From Aspidiotus rigidus (taxonomy: Eukaryota > Arthropoda > Insecta > Hemiptera > Diaspididae): a stretch of 64,000 nucleotides of DNA. A program made the translations under genes and the position numbers. The notes under the pieces were generated by a model that made no database searches, was not told the DNA's origin, and worked only from the letters and a program-made list of their open reading frames with translations. Positions 35,189-47,519 of the stretch are shown here, one piece after another; position 1 is the stretch's first letter, and every line of letters starts with the position of its first letter. The stretch spans positions 20,475,501-20,539,500 of the forward strand of contig JAVHKY010000003.1 in assembly GCA_035079385.1 (NCBI GenBank), in the 5' to 3' direction.

Positions 35189-36030
35189 ACTCACGAGCCA
35201 TATATGATAGCAGAGGGACTTAGAAAAAATGTTAACTCTCGAGCCATATATGATAGGGAGGGGACTTGGAAAAATTTCAACTATCGAGCTGTATATCATA
35301 GAAGAAGTGAAGGTGGACGAATTTTTCGCGTGCAAGGATAAATAATTAAGGACTTGGAAAAAATTTCGACTCTCGAGCCATATATGATAGGAATTTTTCT
35401 AAGTGCTCCTTCTAATAGCTCGAGAGTCAACATTTTTCCAAGTCTCCCTCCTATCCTCGAGATTCGAGAAAAATTTAGACTCTCAAACTATATTATACTA
35501 GGCTTATAGTAGGTCCAGGCCTTCTTTATACTAGCTTTATCAAGGTCTAGACTTCCTTGAATTCTCAATACCAAATCTCATATGACTCATAAAAGAGTTT
35601 CCCTGCGTTCCTCGTTTAACTTCGTTAAGAAAGCCGTCGTTTTTGTAAGTCTCAAGGTCACGCGGACTGTAACGCAATTTCAGATTCAGACAGCAGCACA
35701 AAGACATGAAACATGTCAAAAGAGCTTCAATTCCTTGGTCTGGTTCAAATCGTCCTTCCTGGTATCCTAACCCGTCTCAGAATAGGCTATACCCGTCTTA
35801 CCTACTTTTCAGCAGGGAACATGTTCTACGGGGGTTTCTTCCGAAAAATTTGCCTTGCGATACGTCGTATGATGTCTGACCAAAATGAAAATCTTCCAAG
35901 TCCAACATCATTTGCAAAAATGGTCCAAGTCCCCTCCTCTCCATCATAGTTAGCTCAATGGTTGGACTTACAAAAATTCCGACTTTTAAGGCCTAATATA
36001 TTATAGGGAGTACATGATGGGAGAGAAACT
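35189..36030. repeat. Foldback-family array right of the R1 insertion
   Basis: 45-bp units in forward orientation (about 35189-35390) switch to inverted orientation at about 35390 (CTCGAGAGTCAACATTTTTCC), then run through the middle segment containing ACTATATTATACTAGGCTTA and GGCCTTCTTTATACTAG, and the segment with TTTAACTTCGTTAAGAAAG. Partial decayed copies reach about 36290. The forward-to-inverted switch makes this part of a foldback structure. Confidence 0.75.
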
Positions 36031-36299
36031 TGGAAATGAACGAGGAACGCAGGGGAGCTGTTCTATGGGTCGAATTTGTTTTAATAATGAGGTTTCTAGG
36101 CCTATTGGGGAAACCACTTAAGAAAAACACACAATTAATTCGACCTGTGGAACTGAATTGAGAAAACACCAATTTTTCAAAATCCCCTTTTCTATCATAC
36201 GTATTATAACAAGAATTCAACATTTTTCAAGTCCCTTTCTTGATATTCATGACTTGGAGAACAACATTGTTTCAAGTCCTTCTTCTCATATATAATAAT

Positions 36300-38940
36300 A
36301 CTGTAATACCTTGAAGAACTACAGTCTAAACAAATTTGGACCAAAAATCATCCCCTGGTTCTGAAGTGGTGCACTTCAATTCTCGCTGCAATTATAATAA
36401 TTGTTTTTTTCAAAAAGCAGAATTGGAGATTTTTATGAATTTAAACCGCAAATGAATCGTAATTCATATGCAATCTTTCTGTACTTCGTCTATCATCTCT
36501 AAAACGTAGTACCAGGCTTATCTTTCGCCTATATAATTAAAATCAACGAGAACGAAAAACCGATTATTCATTGGCAACAAAAGCGTCGAATAATGAGAAG
36601 GGGAAAGAAAAAAAAAAAGACCTGTATATAATTTACATCTAGACCTACGTCAGGCTCCTTCTACTCGTGGCGTAAAAATGCGCGGAGACGCGCGCGTCAA
36701 GGTAAATAATTATACGCGAAATTGACTGCAAAAAGGAGCTTGAAATTAATTACACGCTGAAGAAAAGGCAACAAATTACGCAAAAATTTTCAGCCATCTG
36801 TTTGGAAAATATTGAAAAAAAGAGGCGAGAGAGAAAACGGCGGCATACTACGTACTTGTGATTATGTGCCCTGCGCCGGCTTTCAGATACAATGCTTAAA
36901 AGGAACTCAGTGTCTGTCACCTTTATCAAAAAACAAAAGCGGGACGTAACTTATATTCGAGTTCATTAACGCTTAATGGAGAATTGTGTGCGCTCACAAG
37001 CCGCGTTCAAAGAGTACACAAATGGTGAATGTCAAGGTATGTAAAGAGACATAAAAAAAAATGTTTCCACAGCAATACAACTGTGATATTTCAAATTTTC
37101 TTGTGACGTTGTACGACGTATCGTCTTTCCTCAGAATGAGGGTGTCCGTTTCACAAAGGAAGAAGAGAATAGAAATTTGAAGAAACGTGAATGAAATATA
37201 TTGAGCAGAGCCAGTTTGATCATCAATGACCAACTTTTCTCGGAGAATCTTACAACAAAACTTTTGACTGGGTCAAAGACCCTATGTTCTTGGAACCACA
37301 ATTGCCTCGTGACGTCATCGTGGTGACATTATTTTTGGGATGAACCTCAGCCAGAAGACACACATACATCAAAATCCTCAGTTTGATGGTGGGAATCTTG
37401 TATAGCCTCAATAGTAAGGCCTGCACTGGGATCATAGATAACAACGTTCTTGCGAGAAGAATACGGGCATTTTGTCGGCACCACAAAAAACTTCCCACTA
37501 TCTCAAGATCATCATTTATTTCATAACTTTCGAGTAATCCGTCTCGTTAAATTACATAAAATTCGATCATTCACGCAGTTAGACTTTTCACGCGTTCAGA
37601 TGCGATTTACAAAAGTCACCTCTACCTTAATCGTATTTGTTCATGTTTCCTAAACATGAAGTCTTGCAAATTACGTACTCCCATGCACGAAGTCGAGATA
37701 TTCCCAATCGCCTAACTACATTATCAGGGGCGACCTTGAAATAACGATCTTCTATAGATATTCGGTCTATTATTTTACCCTCATAAAAGCGGGTATACGG
37801 AGCTTCATTTTCGCAAATCCGATGTTATATTATGCAAAGAGTAAAATTACGCGCGACCAATTCGGAGTATTTTCTTCGAGGAATATAGGCGTATAAAATT
37901 TTTAGATTTTCGCATATCCGCTCTACAATGTGTGAACGGAGTATAATAAATATTGATGTTATAGGGCCTACCAGGGTTTCGAAAACAGATTTCATACGGA
38001 AATATATTATTGCATGTAAACGTGTTCATATTTATTAGTGCGGAGAAGGAAATTTTATAAAAAATGGGCGAAACATATCCGGATGTAAGTTTGGCGAATT
38101 TATGTAACAACCCGGAATCGCTTGGTTATTCAGCAGGAAGCAATTCTAGAAGATTTGATTGTACACTGTTCTCATCTTTCCGGCCTGCATAACGTTTCTT
38201 TACGTGGATGAACCCGGCAGAGAAAATGGGTGGAAATTACCTTTCAAGCTATAAACGCACCATAAATTGCGAATTATGAGCCCCGATGGACTAATAGCGT
38301 TCTTTTAAAATAGTCTATATAACTCGCCGTTTTGACTGCACTATCCCCCATTCGGTCTGTTACCGTATTACAATACTCCTTACGAAACTGACCCTTTCGT
38401 TTTTAAAACGCAGCCTATGGCTGACTACCTGAATTCTTCTGAAGCGCAACGAGCCATTACTAATCTGGTAAATTAGAATTTTTTCTTTCTTAACGTAAAA
38501 CTATTCGAATACTTTGTAAGTTTTTACGATTATAGGAGAAATTATATTTTTATATACCCGGAAAATGATTATGTCTCTTTAAAAAAGTTATATAGCGCAA
38601 CAGAATGAACCTTTAATTTGTTACTTTATCACGACATTAGGACTAATTTTGACTCGAGGGAAGGGAGGTGAGGGAAAACTAAGCATGAAATTTCTAACAG
38701 ATTCCCAGCAGGCGAAAATAAGCCATCTTACTACGTTAGGTTGGTAAAAACTTGTAATGAGTGTGAGACACTCATTTACGAAGTCCTTTAAAAAGGTAGG
38801 ACGACAATCATTTTGGTTTTAGCCGTAGCTTTGGTTGAATTTATTCACTGATTTTTAGCTTTTCTACTACCGTAAGATTTGGCAAATATAAACTTGTTTA
38901 AAGCATGAAAAGGAAGCACCAATAAGGTTTGTCAATTTTT
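36300..38940. other. No gene recognised
   Basis: AT-rich, apparently single-copy sequence. An 82-codon minus-strand open frame at 37250-37498 (VHPKNNVTTMTSRGNCGSKN) matches nothing I recognise and lacks supporting context. Confidence 0.35.
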
Positions 38941-39084
38941 AACAGGGAACCTGTTCTATGGGGGGCTTTTTGAGAAATTTGGCGTGCGCCGTCCGCCCTC
39001 CAACAAAAAACTTGGAAAAATTTAAACTCTCGAGCTATTTATGACAGGAGGAGGACTTGGAAAAATGTCGACTCTCGAGCTATA

Positions 39085-41635
39085 CGGGGTGGACCAGAAA
39101 GATGTTACCAGTTAAATGGGAGTTTGCGCTGACTCTGTCGCAGCGCGAAAATGCAAAATATTAGACGTATAGTTTAAATGTACAAATTTTGTATCTTACT
39201 TTTATCTTTAATTTGAGCCATATCCGAAGTTTCTACGACTTCTCTGAACCAATTTATGGACCAAAATGTGCCGAAATTTTACAGCAAGGGTTCCCAATGT
39301 TGTGAATTATCAAAAAACAATTTTCCTGATTGAAAGAATCGCGTAATTTTCAAAAAGTGTCTCGATCCTGAAGTAAAATTTAGCGCTGAATCCGAATAAG
39401 ATGGTTAAAAAATTCTGCGAAGCACCAAAATGGGTTAATGGGCCAAAAAAAAGGTCAAAATTTCCCAAAAATGATAAAACCGCCCAATCTTCGAAGTTTT
39501 TCCCAATTCTAAGATAAAATTTAGCGTTGAATCAGAACAAAATTGTTGCAAAATTCTGCAAAGCACCAAAAAAGGTTTATGGGCCCAAAAATTCCCCAAC
39601 CTTCAAAGTTTTTCTCGATTCTGAGATAAAATTTAGCGCTAAATCTGAATAAAATTGTTGAAAAATTCGGCGAAGCACCAAAATGGGTTAATGGAATCAA
39701 AAAAAGTCAATATTTCTCCAAAACGAAAAAAATCGCCTAACCTTCAAAGTTTTTCTTGATTCTAGGGTAAAATTGTGTACTGAGGTGAAAAAAACTCCGG
39801 AGTTTTTGCGGAAGCATCCGCCTCGATCAGACACGGGGCATCAGTCGATCTATGTTGAACCCAGGGATCATTTGCCTGCCTCTTTCAAACACGGGGTCTT
39901 GATCGTTCTCTCACCGCGAGCTCATGACAAAAGTTGAGCTTGACGGTATCATTCTCTCCTCCGGTTGAAACCCCGAGAGATTCGTCTGCCTCAATCAAAG
40001 ACTGAGCTGTAGCTAATCGCTCATCACGAGCCAGACCAAATTTGCGGTATCCTCCCATTGCCTGAATCGAGGAGTTTTTGCACTTTAGCCCGCTTCGTTC
40101 ATAGGTGCGGCGTCAGTTCATCTCTCCACGCAACAGAAGACCAACTTCGCGTTCTTTGACTGAAACAACGAGAGTTTTCGCACTTTTTCTCGCTTTGATC
40201 ATACGCAGAGCCCTAGTCGATCTCTCACCGCGGACCTTCAACGGAAGATGGACCTGTCGTCTCCCTCCAATCCCCAAATGAGTTGAATTTCCGCAATTTC
40301 CTCTTTCGGATCTGTCACCCGACGCTAGTCGATCTCTTCACTCCGCGAGTACTCAACGGCAGACGAACCTGTCGACCTTCCTTCCATCCCCGGAATCAAC
40401 AATTTTACTGCAGAATGAGAATAAGTTTTGATTTTTCATTTTGGAAATCATCTAGGGCCATTTCAGTATTATTCTCGGACTCGGCGCTAAATTTTACTTC
40501 AGAATTGAAAACAACTTTTGAAGATGACGCAATTTTTCATCTTGGAGGAATTTTGATTCTGTTTGAGCCCATCACCCCATTTTGGTGCTCCGAGGTATTT
40601 TTTAAGCAGTTTTCTCGGACTCAGCGCAAAAGTCCACTTGAAAATCGAATAAAAATTTGAAAGTTTGAATGATTTTCCAATTTGGGAAAATTTTGCCTCT
40701 TTCTGGGCCCATTAACCCCGTTTTGGTGCTTCAAAGAGCTTTTTAAGCATTTTTTTCGGACTCAGCGCAAAAGTCCACTTGAAAATCGAATAAAAATTTG
40801 AAAGTTTGAATAATTTTCCAATTTGGGAAAATTTTGCCTCTTTTTGGTCCCACTAACCCCCTTTTGGTGCTTTAAAGAGCTTTTTAAGCATTTTTTTCGG
40901 ACTCAGCGCAAAAGTCCACTTGAAAATCAAATAAAAATTTGAAAGTTTGAACAATTTTCCACTTTGGGAACATTTTGGCCTTTTTTGGGCCCATTAACCC
41001 TTTTTTAGTGCTTCAAAGAACTGTTTAAGCATTTTTTTTGGACTCGGCGCCAAATTCCACTTGAAAATCAAATAAAATTTGAAAGTTTGAACAATTTTCC
41101 AACTTGGAGAAATGTCGACCTTTTTTGGGCCCATTAACCCATGTTGGTGCTTCGAAAAAATTTCTAAATATTGTTTTCGGACTCAGTGCGAAATTCTACT
41201 TAAAAATCGAATTACAATTCAAAAATTTGAACGATTTTCCAACTTGGGGAAATTTTGACCCTTTTTGGGCTTTTTAACCCATTTTGATGTTCTTAGGATT
41301 TTGTTACTATTTTTCTCGTTTTCCGCGTCCAAATTCACTTAAGAAACAATAATTTGATTATTAAAATTTTCGAAATTCAGCTCAATACTGTAAATTAATT
41401 AATTTTCAAGCCCTATTTTGGGAACCCTGGCGATTTGGTGAATTTTCGGCACATTTTGGTCCATAACTCGGCTCAGAAAAGTCGTAGAAACTTCAGATAT
41501 GGCTCAAATTAAAGATAAGATTGAGATACAAAATTCGTACGTTTCAACTATACATGTAACGTTTTGCGTTTTCGTGCTACAACAGATTTAGCGCAAACTC
41601 TCATTTAACTGGTAACATCTTTCTGGTCCACCCTG
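39085..41635. mobile_element. TA-flanked composite element, copy 3 (intact ends)
   Basis: Starts at 39085 with CGGGGTGGACCAGAAAGATG and ends at 41635 with the inverse of CAGGGTGGACCAGAAAGATG; similarity between the two ends extends well over 100 bases. The surrounding 45-bp repeat unit CTCGAGCTATATATGA is split so that exactly one TA is duplicated (39083-39084 and 41636-41637). Inside are a left arm with AGCACCAAAATGGG repeats, a central array (39790-40390) that is the inverse of 29275-30030 in copy 1, and a right arm of 141-bp repeats. The TA target suggests mobilisation by a mariner-type or similar transposase supplied elsewhere. Confidence 0.8.
40540..41330. repeat. 141-bp tandem repeats in the right arm of copy 3
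   Basis: The word TTTTGGTGCT (or close variants) recurs near 40581, 40721, 40862, 41003, 41143 and 41281, a spacing of 138-141 bases. Each unit also has GGGCCCATTAACCC and TTTCGGACTCAGCGC. Units become more diverged toward the outer end. Confidence 0.85.
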
Positions 41636-42310
41636 TATATGACAGGAAGGGGACTTAGAAAAAACGACGCCTTCTTTAACGAAGTTAAACGAGGACCGCA
41701 GGGAACCTGTTTTATGAGTAATATGGGATTTGGTATTGAGAATTCAAGGAAGCCTAGACCTAGATAAAGCTTGTATAAAGAAGGCCTAGATCTACCATAA
41801 GCCTAGTATAATATAGTCTGAGGGTCTCAATTTTTCTCGAATCTCGAGCTATATATGATAAAAGGGGGAGTTATAAAATTCCTATAATATATAGCTCGAG
41901 AGTTGAAATTTTTCCAAGTCCCTCTCCTATCATACATGGCTCGATAGTCGAAATTTTTCCAAGTTTTTTGTTGGACGGCGCACGCAAATTTCTCAAAAAG
42001 CCCCCCACAGAACAGGTTCCCTGTTGAAAATTCCAACTCTCGAGCAATACGTGATAAGAGAGGGACTTATAAAAATTTCAACTCTCGAGCCATATATGAA
42101 AGGAGGGGGACTTGAAAAACTTTCGACTCTCGAGCCACATATGATAGGAATTTTTCCAAGTCCCCCTTCTATCATATATCGCTCGAGAGTCAAAATTTTT
42201 CCAAGTCCCCCTCCTATCATATATCGCTCGAGATTCGAGAAAAATTTAGACCCTCAAACTATATTATACTAGGCTGATAGTAGGTCTAGGCCTTCTTTAT
42301 ACTAGCTTTC

Positions 42311-45300
42311 TACTCCTGCTTGGTCGCAAGTGGTATATGTATTAGCTTTGTGCTCAATCTCCGATGGTGTTGCAACTTTCAACACTGATGAACATCCGGT
42401 CTTTCCAATACAATCATAATGTTGATAACTCCATCTTGATCAACAGCAATATTCCTTTCATCAGATTGTACCGAAAAATTTGTTGACTTCAAGTGTAATG
42501 CTGTTTGCTCTGTCGGCTGATGCTACTTATTGGGCATATTTGTTTTTCCAACTCAAATTGGTATTTGAGTACCTATCACGTCCAAAACGGACAACAATCA
42601 CAGATCTTGAAAAATCTCACACGAAGATGATGGCTATGATGATATAACAGCGGTAACAACAAAGACAGCAAATTAAGATTCTAATCTCGTAAAAAAAATT
42701 ACATGAACTTTTTACAAGTTTTAAAACGGGGACCTGTTTTTGGAATTATTTGGGAAAAAGGTCCACCGACCTTTCGGAGTATTATGGTTCTTAGGAATCT
42801 GATCTATTTTCGAAAAATTTTATGCCATTGAGCTATATTGAATTATGAAGAGGTATGAAGCTTCAACAAATTCCGACTTTGCTGCTACGTATACAAGAAG
42901 ATGTGGAGTTGAAAAAAATTTCATCCATTGAGCTATAAATGGACTTGGAGAGTTCTGAGCTTCAACTTGCCATGTGGTTACAGTAATGCCTAACGATCCT
43001 ATCCGATCTGATGATTCTTCTGTAGAGTGTGCTTCTACAAGAATTATAATATGGCTTATGGATGAAAAATACTTCTATATTGCCATTGCTCAAAATTACT
43101 TAGAATTAGCGGTGTAGTCTGAGCCAGAATCTGCTTTATAGTTGCAGTATCTGAGTGGAAGCCACCCTCCCGTGAACCATGCAACACAAGTAGACTAGCT
43201 ACATAAGATTGAATCCTCAAAGGTACGAGCCATTATATAATTGAGGGTTGGCACATAGCGTGCCTATATGCCAACCCTCAATTATAGACTAGCTACACCT
43301 GCAGAACAATCACCGCTGCCATGTTCGTATGAAAAGCTGAGAAAATTTAGATCTGCGAGTATTAACCACTAATGGGAGGGAACCCAAAAGGAACGAGAGG
43401 ACAGTTTTAAAATTTGCAAAAATTTACTACATGTGTGATTGATTTTGATAAATTTGTATCATCAACAGAGGACTTTTTCTTGCTAAGTTCCAACTTAAAT
43501 AATTAGTACTTACTGAAACTGTTGCAGGTAATTGAGGAGAGTGATTCGACAAAAATCTGCCATTCTATACTTGTTTCTCATACGTTGGAGTCACCACGTA
43601 ATTAAGACAATTTGATGAAATTAATGGTTTCCATTTCTTAGAGATTCGGAGAGTGAGGCTGGGCGAATTTGTCATTCAACCTGAGTGAAGGCAAACCATC
43701 AGGCGTACAGACAGAATGGAAGAAAAAATAGGAAATAGCCAGTGTTTTGCAGCCATATGGTGTATCAGGAAGGAGAAAGATTTTGCGAAGTAATATTTTC
43801 AGACTATGCGACGGGCATTGAACCGAGGAGCGGAGGTAATCAAAATTCCGAAAACGTACTTACTGGCGATGAAGTAAGACTAGGTGCACTCCATTTTATT
43901 CACCGTTGTACAAGTCCATCTTTACAATGTGATAACGTTTCCTATACGGTGCGAAGTTTCTCCAACGTACAATTTTGCGGCGTCACCTCAAATGGAACAT
44001 ACACACATTAGCATTAATATTTACTTTATTTTTCGCCTTTTCTTTCTTATTTAATTTCAAAGGGATTATTTGTTTTTGTTTTTGCGACTCACTCCGTTTT
44101 TGTCGTTTGCACGGCGCAGTCTCACGTAAAAATGAAGAACGAGAGGGTGAAATACACAAAACTTCAAATATTTCGTATTCTCTGTTTTTTTTTTTTTTTT
44201 CACTCTTATTTGATACAAAAAGAAAGAAAGAAAAAAAGAAGAACCATTTGAATAATCATATTTGTATTAAGGGATTGGAGACGTGCTCGCGGTTCAGTCT
44301 GAATCATTTTGACGTGCTGTTATACGCTCTCAGGCAGATTTTTACAATCGTACAACACCCGAATACTAAATAAATTAATTCGCGAAACTAAAAAGGTAAA
44401 TTTTATAATCTCGAGAAGCAGATTTTTTCTGTAAAAGCTCGAGGTAAGGAAAAAGAATGACAATATACGATAGTAAGGAAAAATTTATGATAATTTTCGT
44501 CCTAGAAAAACGGTCCACGGACGGAATAAGAAGGCGGAAATAAAAGGTAAACGACGTAATCAGCGTCGATTATTCCGCTTGCATCCTAGCTGTATGCACG
44601 CGAAGTTTTCAACAAACTTAATAACCGAATGAAGTACACGAGTTAAGGAGTAAAAATAAGTTCATAAATTTGAACCGCAAACAAATCGTAATTCGTATTT
44701 TCGATCTTCTGATTTGACGCTGTATTAGACTACTTTATCTTCAAAAAAAAAAAAAAAGATGAATACCTGCTGACATTGAAAATTGGACTGAGTAGCCAGT
44801 TGGCTCTCATATTGATTTACACACAAAAAATTTCTGCAAGGAATTACAAAAAAAAATAGGAATTTTGGGAGGCTGAAAGGTAAAACAGAAGAATAAGGTG
44901 AAGGACGAAGGAGTGAATGGAGAACAGAGGAGAATTTGGTATGAGAGAACATTATTGTTTGAAGGAAGCACGAGTATGTTAAAGTTGCACTATCATTTTT
45001 GAAGAGAGAGAGAGAGAGAGAGGACTATCCAAAAAGGACTAATTTCGTGGTAGATAACGCTAGAAACGATGGTAATTCGTGTTTGTTTGACTTTAGCGTG
45101 TACTGAACTCGTTGTAGCATAAAGGACGTTTATGAACCGCCAAAGAATATGCATAAAGATGTAGTTTCAGCCCTCGTATGCGGAAACACCAATGACAACA
45201 GCTTATTTAACGAAGTTGGACAAAAGATAGTTTTGAATAAAAATATTCCTAAGTTTATAGTCAAATTTGCCTGGATTGAGAGATAATCTACAGAAGGTCA

Positions 45301-45340
45301 CATCCCGTTACTGATCATATTCCCACCTGATATTAGGCAG
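42311..45340. other. No gene recognised
   Basis: Mostly single-copy-looking sequence. At 42720-42970 decayed relatives of the foldback family can be seen (GGGACCTGTTTT, then ATTGAGCTATA words). An 18-bp-arm hairpin lies at 43236-43286. A short GA tract lies at about 45005-45022. Open frames at 43742-44373 are unassigned. Confidence 0.4.
43236..43286. repeat. Perfect 18-bp-arm hairpin between direct repeats
   Basis: TATAATTGAGGGTTGGCA (43236-43253) is exactly inverted at 43269-43286, with a 15-base loop. The 13-base word TAGACTAGCTACA occurs at 43191-43203 and again at 43285-43297, bracketing the hairpin. Confidence 0.85.
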
Positions 45341-47500
45341 TAACCAGCCACTTAACACTTTCTTACCCATCCGACTGTCTTCTCTTCGATCCACTATCCA
45401 GTATGCTAGGCAAAAACTCTACAAAATCATCTGTTCTTCTTTCATTATAAACCATGCTACTCTTTTCTGTCTGTCAATGTTTTCCCTTTTGAAGTATCTA
45501 GCCCTACTCTCGGCATTTTCGTTGAAGCTGGTCCCCCCACCCCTAAATGCCGCTTCCTAACTCTCACTGCCAATCTTCTTGTATCCGCAGTTTAATACAC
45601 TCACCTTCCAATCTACGCTCCCGCACTCTGCCGACATAATTCTCTCCTCTTGAACCTGAATTATTAAATCACCTCAAGTTGAACCATCTACTCCCTACCA
45701 ACCATCCATTTCTCCATACCTAAACTCTCCCGTAAATATCTGGCTCGATCTAGCTGATCATCTCCAAACTCACTACACTATATACCGACAACTCATTAGA
45801 AACATTATCCCTAAACCAATTTTCCGACGCATCAGCCCTACTTTACCGACGGATCTAAATTTGGACCCAAAACAGGGTACGCGTACTCGATCCAAGGAGT
45901 CATAATTATTAGTCGTTGATTGAAAAATTCTGCCTTCATTTTCACTACCAAACAAAACGCCATATACTCGAGCCTTTATCTCCATTTTCTCACCCCAGCT
46001 CAAATATCCATTGTTAACTGACTCTTTTTCATCTCTTCTGGTTATACAGGACTCTTATACAACTAATTCCCCAAATACTCGCATTCATTTACTCCTGCAA
46101 TCACCATTATCAATTTCTACATCTGTATCCTTCCTGTGGATTCCGAGTCACGTCAACTTCCCGGAACATGACGCCATTGTTTTTGCGACCAAAGTTAACA
46201 ATAAATCTACAACTCTTTTCTGTCAGTCAATGTATTCGCTTCTGAAGTGAATTAAGCCCTAATTAACAACGATCTAGCCCAACTCTCAGCCTCTGCGTTG
46301 AAGCTAGTAACTCCTCCTCCCTTCAGATGCCGTTTCCGACCTCTCATTGTCAATTTTCTTATATCCACAGCTCACAATTCACTCAGCTTCCAATATTTAT
46401 GCATCCGCACTCTGCCGACATAATTCTCTCATCCTTCCTCTTAGGACTGAATTATTCAATCACCTCAAGTTGAACCAACTACCCCCTATCATATCATCCA
46501 CTTCTCTGTAGCTAAACCCTCTCCCAAGTATCCGACTCGGTCGAAACTATATACCGACAACTCATTCGGAACATTATCTCAGAACCAATTTTTTCCGAAC
46601 CACCAAACTTTTTTAAATCTGGTCGACCTAAATTAGGATACGCGTACTCGATCCAAGGAGTCAAAATCAGTCATTGATTGAAAAATTTTGTCTCCATTTC
46701 CTCCAAACTAAACTCCATACACCCTTGTCTTTCTTATCTCCATCTCTCCTCATCCCAGCTCAAATTTCTAATGTTAACTAACTCACTTTCATTTTTCCGG
46801 GATATCCAGGTCTCTTATTCAACTAATTCCCTAAATCAGCGCTTTCATTTACTCCTGCAATCACCATCATCCACTTCTACATCTGTCTCTTTCATGTGGA
46901 TTCCAGGGAACTATTCAAACACCTCAAATTGAACCATCTACCCCCTGCCATATCATCCACTTCTCCATAGTTAACCCCTTTCCCAGATATCCAAATCGAT
47001 CTAGCTGATAATCTCTGAACTAACAACACTATAATACACCAACAACTTATTAGGAACATCATCTGTATACCAATTTCACAACCCACCAGCCCCCCTAAAT
47101 CTGGATCTAAAATAGAATACACAAACTCGATCCAAGGAGGCATAATCAGTCGTTGATTGAAAAATTCTGCCTCCATTTTCACTATACCAAACAAAACTCT
47201 ATAGTATACAGATCTCCATCTCCTCACCCCCTGCTGAGATTTCTACTGCTAACTGACTCACTTACATCTCTCCTGGCTATATTGAACTCACGTTCAACTA
47301 ATTCTCAAATCATTCCATTCATTTATTCCTGCAATAACTATCACTCACTTCTACATCTGTCTCCTGGAATTCCGGGTCACATCAACGTCTTGAAATATGA
47401 CGCAATTGTTTTCGCGAAAATTCCTTTCTATCCAAAAAATGTCGGTCCCTGTACTTACCGCTGCTACTGACCTTAGAAACTATTACCGATCCCTGATATT
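45340..47500 (+). mobile_element. Tandem LINE RT/RNase H remnants, three units
   Basis: Three successive degenerate units in the same orientation. Each has a segment after the RT (AQLSALALKLVTPPP-like) and an RNase H-like region: FTDGSKFGPKTGYAYS near 45845-45890, then VSFLWIPSHVNFPEHDAIVF near 46120-46190 in unit 1; VSFMWIPG near 46890 in unit 2; PGIPGHINVLKYDAIVFA near 47365-47415 in unit 3. TDGS and W-P-H are the hallmark positions of LINE RNase H domains. Landmark DNA words (GATCCAAGGAGTCA and ACTCCTGCAATCAC) recur at intervals of roughly 500-800 bases. All units are broken by stops and shifts. A related copy lies at 14279-14940. Confidence 0.7.
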
Positions 47501-47519
47501 TGACTCCCGCCATGACTTT

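Larger units (their letters stand above)
38941..42310. mobile_element. Foldback-like element with inverted 45-bp repeat arrays
   Basis: The left end AACAGGGAACCTGTTCTATG at 38941 is matched by its inverse ending at 42025. The inverted arms continue through GGGGGGCTTTTTGAGAAATTT and CAACAAAAAACTTGGAAAAA, then 45-bp units. A further array runs from 42030 to 42310 and itself switches orientation near 42145. Removing the nested 2.55-kb element leaves a unit of about 530 bp between the matched ends. No transposase is seen. Drosophila FB elements are the closest structural analogy: long inverted termini made of tandem short repeats. Confidence 0.65.

Noticed and set aside
37250..37498. 82-codon minus-strand open frame
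   Set aside because: No recognisable domain, no splice or promoter context; length is compatible with chance.
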